From: Candidatus Parvarchaeota archaeon | GTDB lineage: Archaea > Nanobdellota > Nanobdellia > Parvarchaeales > Parvarchaeaceae | Assembly (NCBI GenBank): GCA_030044235.1 | Contig: JASHWD010000090.1 | Location: 1 to 21,434, forward strand | Reading direction: 5' to 3' | DNA length: 21,434 nucleotides | Shown here: piece by piece, positions 19,834 to 21,434 of the stretch | Position numbering within the stretch: the stretch's first letter is position 1 | Layout: every line of letters begins with the position of its first letter | The notes under the pieces: generated by a model | Database searches by the model: none | What the model saw: only the letters and a program-made list of their open reading frames with translations | What the model was told of the DNA's origin: nothing | Position numbers and translations under genes: made by a program

Positions 19834-20102
19834 ACTTCCGGCCCTATGACATAAAGACGATGGGTTTTTGTATTATCTAGAAGTTCTTTCTTTTCTTTAA
19901 ATTCCTCCGGAACGTCGTCTCTCATTATTCCGGGTATTTCTATTGGATGATACGCAGGCTGCAAGTTTCCGCAGTCAATTTTATCTAGTTGGTCAAAATA
20001 GCTTATAACTTCCTCTAAGTCTTTTTTTATCTTTTCGGATTCTGTTTCTATGAGACTTATCCGAGCCGTCTCAAGCAACGATTTGAATTCTTTATCATCC
20101 AT
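19830..20102 (-). CDS. gatC: Asp-tRNA(Asn)/Glu-tRNA(Gln) amidotransferase subunit C
   Basis: A 90-residue GatC, the small subunit that wraps around GatA and GatB and stabilises the heterotrimer. The pattern is complete: an N-terminal helix pair (EFKSLLETARISLIETE, then IKKDLEEVISYFDQLDKID), a middle with LQPAYHPIEI, then MRDDVPEE, and a C-terminal element ending RLYVIGPEV. The last corresponds to the 'FxVPxV' ending of GatC. It is the first gene of the gatCAB unit, overlapping gatA by ATGA. A TATA box lies 26 bases upstream, and a 10-base palindrome (AAACTAGTTT) lies between box and start. Heterotrimeric GatCAB is widespread in bacteria and present in many archaea beside the archaeal GatDE. 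Confidence 0.93.
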   Translation of the reverse strand: MDDKEFKSLLETARISLIETESEKIKKDLEEVISYFDQLDKIDCGNLQPAYHPIEIPGIMRDDVPEEFKEKKELLDNTKTHRLYVIGPEV

Positions 20103-20109
20103 AAATTAG

Positions 20110-20119
20110 AAACTAGTTT
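20110..20119 (-). promoter_or_regulatory. Palindrome next to the gatC start
   Basis: The perfect 10-base palindrome AAACTAGTTT lies between the TATA box (20123-20132) and the gatC ATG at 20102, about where RNA polymerase initiates. It could be an operator, but chance is not excluded in A/T-rich sequence. Confidence 0.3.
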
Positions 20120-20122
20120 TCT

Positions 20123-20132
20123 GCTTATAACT
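20123..20132 (-). promoter_or_regulatory. TATA box of the gatCAB unit
   Basis: AGTTATAAGC on the minus strand, centred 26 bases before the gatC ATG; it predicts a leaderless start of the gatC-gatA-gatB message. Confidence 0.55.
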
Positions 20133-20200
20133 ATTAACATGATTCCAAGAATGCTACAATCGATGTTTAATCTGAAATTTCTAAATCTAAAGGAAATCTA

Positions 20201-20224
20201 GACTTATTTTCAAAACCATAAGTC
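20201..20224 (-). terminator. Hairpin downstream of the ABC-2 permease gene
   Basis: GACTTAT (20201-20207) and ATAAGTC (20218-20224) form a perfect seven-base-pair stem with a 10-base loop, about 50 bases past the permease stop. It lies in the 171-base gap before gatC and may help end the ABC transporter message. The rest of that gap holds no gene I can support. Confidence 0.4.
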
Positions 20225-20273
20225 AAACGAATTACCTGCGTGCAGAAAACGCATCTGGTTATTATATTCTAAG

Positions 20274-21365
20274 TTAACTTTCTTTCCAGGAGAATACTCT
20301 CATAGAAATAAAGAAAAAGGCCATAGAAATAACAGCTACTATCACAGTATTAAAAAGCAGGTTGGACACATTACCAAATAGCATTATAGCGTTCATGCCA
20401 TTTATTACGTAATAAAGAGGCAGGAATTTTGCTATCTCCTGTAGATATGTTGGCATAGACGACACCGGGAAAAATGTACCGGCAAGAAACATCATTGGAA
20501 ACGTTATTATATTACCTATTATCGCAGCCGTCTCCTCGTTCTTTGAGATAGATCCTGCGACTATGCCGAGCGAAATGAACCCAAAGACGCCTAAGAAAAC
20601 TATCGGTAATATGTATGGATTGAATGTTATACCCGCACCAAATACAAGATCTCCTACGCTTATCATAAGGACAATTGCTACTACCGCCATTATCGCGTTC
20701 CAGATGAATTTTGAAACCATCCACTCCCCTTTAGTCAATGGCGTCAGTGAAAGCTGTCTGAATATCTTTTCTTTCTTGTAGGAACTCACTATATTTGTCA
20801 TAGAAAACATTCCTGTAGTCAGCACGGAGAAACCTATCAGGCCGGGGATAAGATAATTTATGTAGCCCACTGCCGTTGTAGAGACCGGGCTTATGTATGC
20901 ATGTATAATTGGTGTGGCGTTGTCTATTTTAAAATTAAAGCTCTGTATCACTAGATTAACCGCCTGTTCTGCTGATTGAGCGCTAGACTGGCTGGGATTA
21001 TAGTAAAAGGACATGTTCACACTTTGGTCAGAAGCTACCTCCTGAGCAAAGTCTGCCGGTATTACTAGCGCAGCATCTACAGAATTCTGGTTTATGTAAG
21101 TATGTATGTTGATGCTTGTAGGCACGTTGGTTATGGTTACTAGACCGGTACTGTTAAGTGCAGAAACAAAGCCCAAAGAGATGGCTGAACTATTATCTAG
21201 ATTCTGAATAGACAATGGCACTTTTGTGCTCCCACCTGAGAATATCGCACCGAATACCAATAGAAATATTATAGGAAACATGAGGGTAAAGAACAAAGCT
21301 GAACGTGTCCTAAGAAAATTTCTGGCGTATACTAAAAAATCTGCTTTTATGTTAGCTAGCCTCAT
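20274..21365 (-). CDS. ABC-2 type transporter permease
   Basis: A 363-residue membrane protein of the ABC-2 class. A first membrane helix (about 23-43, ALFFTLMFPIIFLLVFGAIF) is followed by a large extracellular domain (about 45-170, S/N/T-rich). Five more helices come in the C-terminal half, including LIPGLIGFSVLTTG, the coupling segment YKKEKIFRQLSLTPLTKGEWMVSKF, and FPMMFLAGTFFPVSSMPTYLQ, which is characteristic of this family. This layout (1 + large loop + 5 helices) matches the YhfI/DrrB-like exporters of lipids, drugs or polysaccharide. The start ATG lies one base after the stop of the ATPase gene. It is preceded by AAGGAGAAAG, the only clear Shine-Dalgarno-like sequence I found in the window. 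The substrate is unknown. Confidence 0.93.
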   Translation of the reverse strand: MRLANIKADFLVYARNFLRTRSALFFTLMFPIIFLLVFGAIFSGGSTKVPLSIQNLDNSSAISLGFVSALNSTGLVTITNVPTSINIHTYINQNSVDAALVIPADFAQEVASDQSVNMSFYYNPSQSSAQSAEQAVNLVIQSFNFKIDNATPIIHAYISPVSTTAVGYINYLIPGLIGFSVLTTGMFSMTNIVSSYKKEKIFRQLSLTPLTKGEWMVSKFIWNAIMAVVAIVLMISVGDLVFGAGITFNPYILPIVFLGVFGFISLGIVAGSISKNEETAAIIGNIITFPMMFLAGTFFPVSSMPTYLQEIAKFLPLYYVINGMNAIMLFGNVSNLLFNTVIVAVISMAFFFISMRVFSWKES

Positions 21366-21366
21366 C

Positions 21367-21434
21367 TTAATCTTTCTCCTTGGTTCCTACCAAATCTAAA
21401 AATACATCTTCTAAAGTTTCGTTGCTTATTTTTA
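21367..21434 (-). CDS. ABC transporter ATP-binding protein, C-terminal end (cut by right edge)
   Basis: The last 21 codons and stop of a minus-strand gene: KISNETLEDVFLDLVGTKEKD. The 'LEDVFLxLxG' ending is characteristic of ATPases paired with ABC-2 permeases (DrrA/CcmA type). The stop is one base before the permease start, so the two form one operon. The Walker and signature motifs lie beyond the window. Confidence 0.85.
   Translation of the reverse strand, partial: KISNETLEDVFLDLVGTKEKD
21379..21385 (-). promoter_or_regulatory. Shine-Dalgarno-like site of the ABC-2 permease
   Basis: AAGGAGA on the minus strand lies inside the last codons of the ATPase gene, about 13 bases before the permease ATG. 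It complements the 3' end of 16S rRNA and would allow internal initiation in the operon. Confidence 0.5.

Noticed and set aside
20139..20202. A 20-codon plus-strand open frame in the gap before gatC.
   Set aside because: Very short, no promoter at the right spacing and no recognisable feature.

Overview
The window is a gene-dense stretch (roughly 38-40% G+C by eye) from an archaeon. The evidence is an Rpo10 (Rpb10) RNA polymerase subunit, two tRNA genes with short introns at the archaeal 37/38 position, an Lrp-type stand-alone RAM protein, a zinc-ribbon/DUF996 membrane protein, and TATA-like boxes centred about 25-26 bases upstream of many start codons with almost no Shine-Dalgarno sites, i.e. 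leaderless transcription. The compact layout and several bacterial-type genes would fit a small-genome lineage such as DPANN (Micrarchaeota/Parvarchaeota-like). That placement is an inference, not a demonstration.

Layout. Positions 1-1428 (minus): N-terminal two thirds of an AAA+ ATPase cut by the left edge, a MazG/dCTPase-like NTP pyrophosphatase, and tRNA-Ser(CGA) with a 13-base intron. Positions 1553-2834: a small CcdC-like membrane protein (plus), tRNA-Gly(TCC) (minus), a RAM-domain protein overlapping rpo10 by four bases (plus), and tRNA-Pro(TGG) with a 13-base intron (plus). Positions 2844-6301 (minus): a four-gene, fully overlapping operon of KdsD-type sugar-phosphate isomerase, nucleotidyltransferase-kinase fusion, HAD phosphatase and GT9-like glycosyltransferase, which looks like a route to make and transfer an NDP-activated sugar. 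Positions 6403-7334 (minus): two tandem paralogues with a helical N-terminal domain and Lys/His/Ala-rich tails, each with a copied promoter. Positions 7371-8057 (minus): zinc-ribbon DUF996 membrane protein. Positions 8162-10018 (plus): GT4 and GT2 glycosyltransferases, converging on a UPF0104/LPG-synthase-type membrane protein (10022-10993, minus). Positions 11047-12368 (minus): two unrecognised proteins.

Positions 12431-20102 (minus) hold a translation and nitrogen block, in transcription order gatC, gatA, gatB, aspS, glnA, an AlaX-like editing protein and family-4 uracil-DNA glycosylase. AspS is of the bacterial type with a GAD insertion, unusual in an archaeon. Together with GatCAB it could form the indirect Asp-tRNA(Asn)/Glu-tRNA(Gln) amidation route, with GlnA supplying the glutamine. 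gatC/gatA/gatB overlap by ATGA, while aspS and glnA each keep their own strong TATA box. Positions 20274-21434 (minus): an ABC-2 permease preceded by the last 21 residues of its ATPase, cut by the right edge.

No CRISPR array, insertion sequence, rRNA gene or phage module was seen. The most interesting items are the coupled sugar-activation operon, the H1-like tandem pair, the bacterial-type AspRS beside GatCAB and glnA, and the two orphan proteins.
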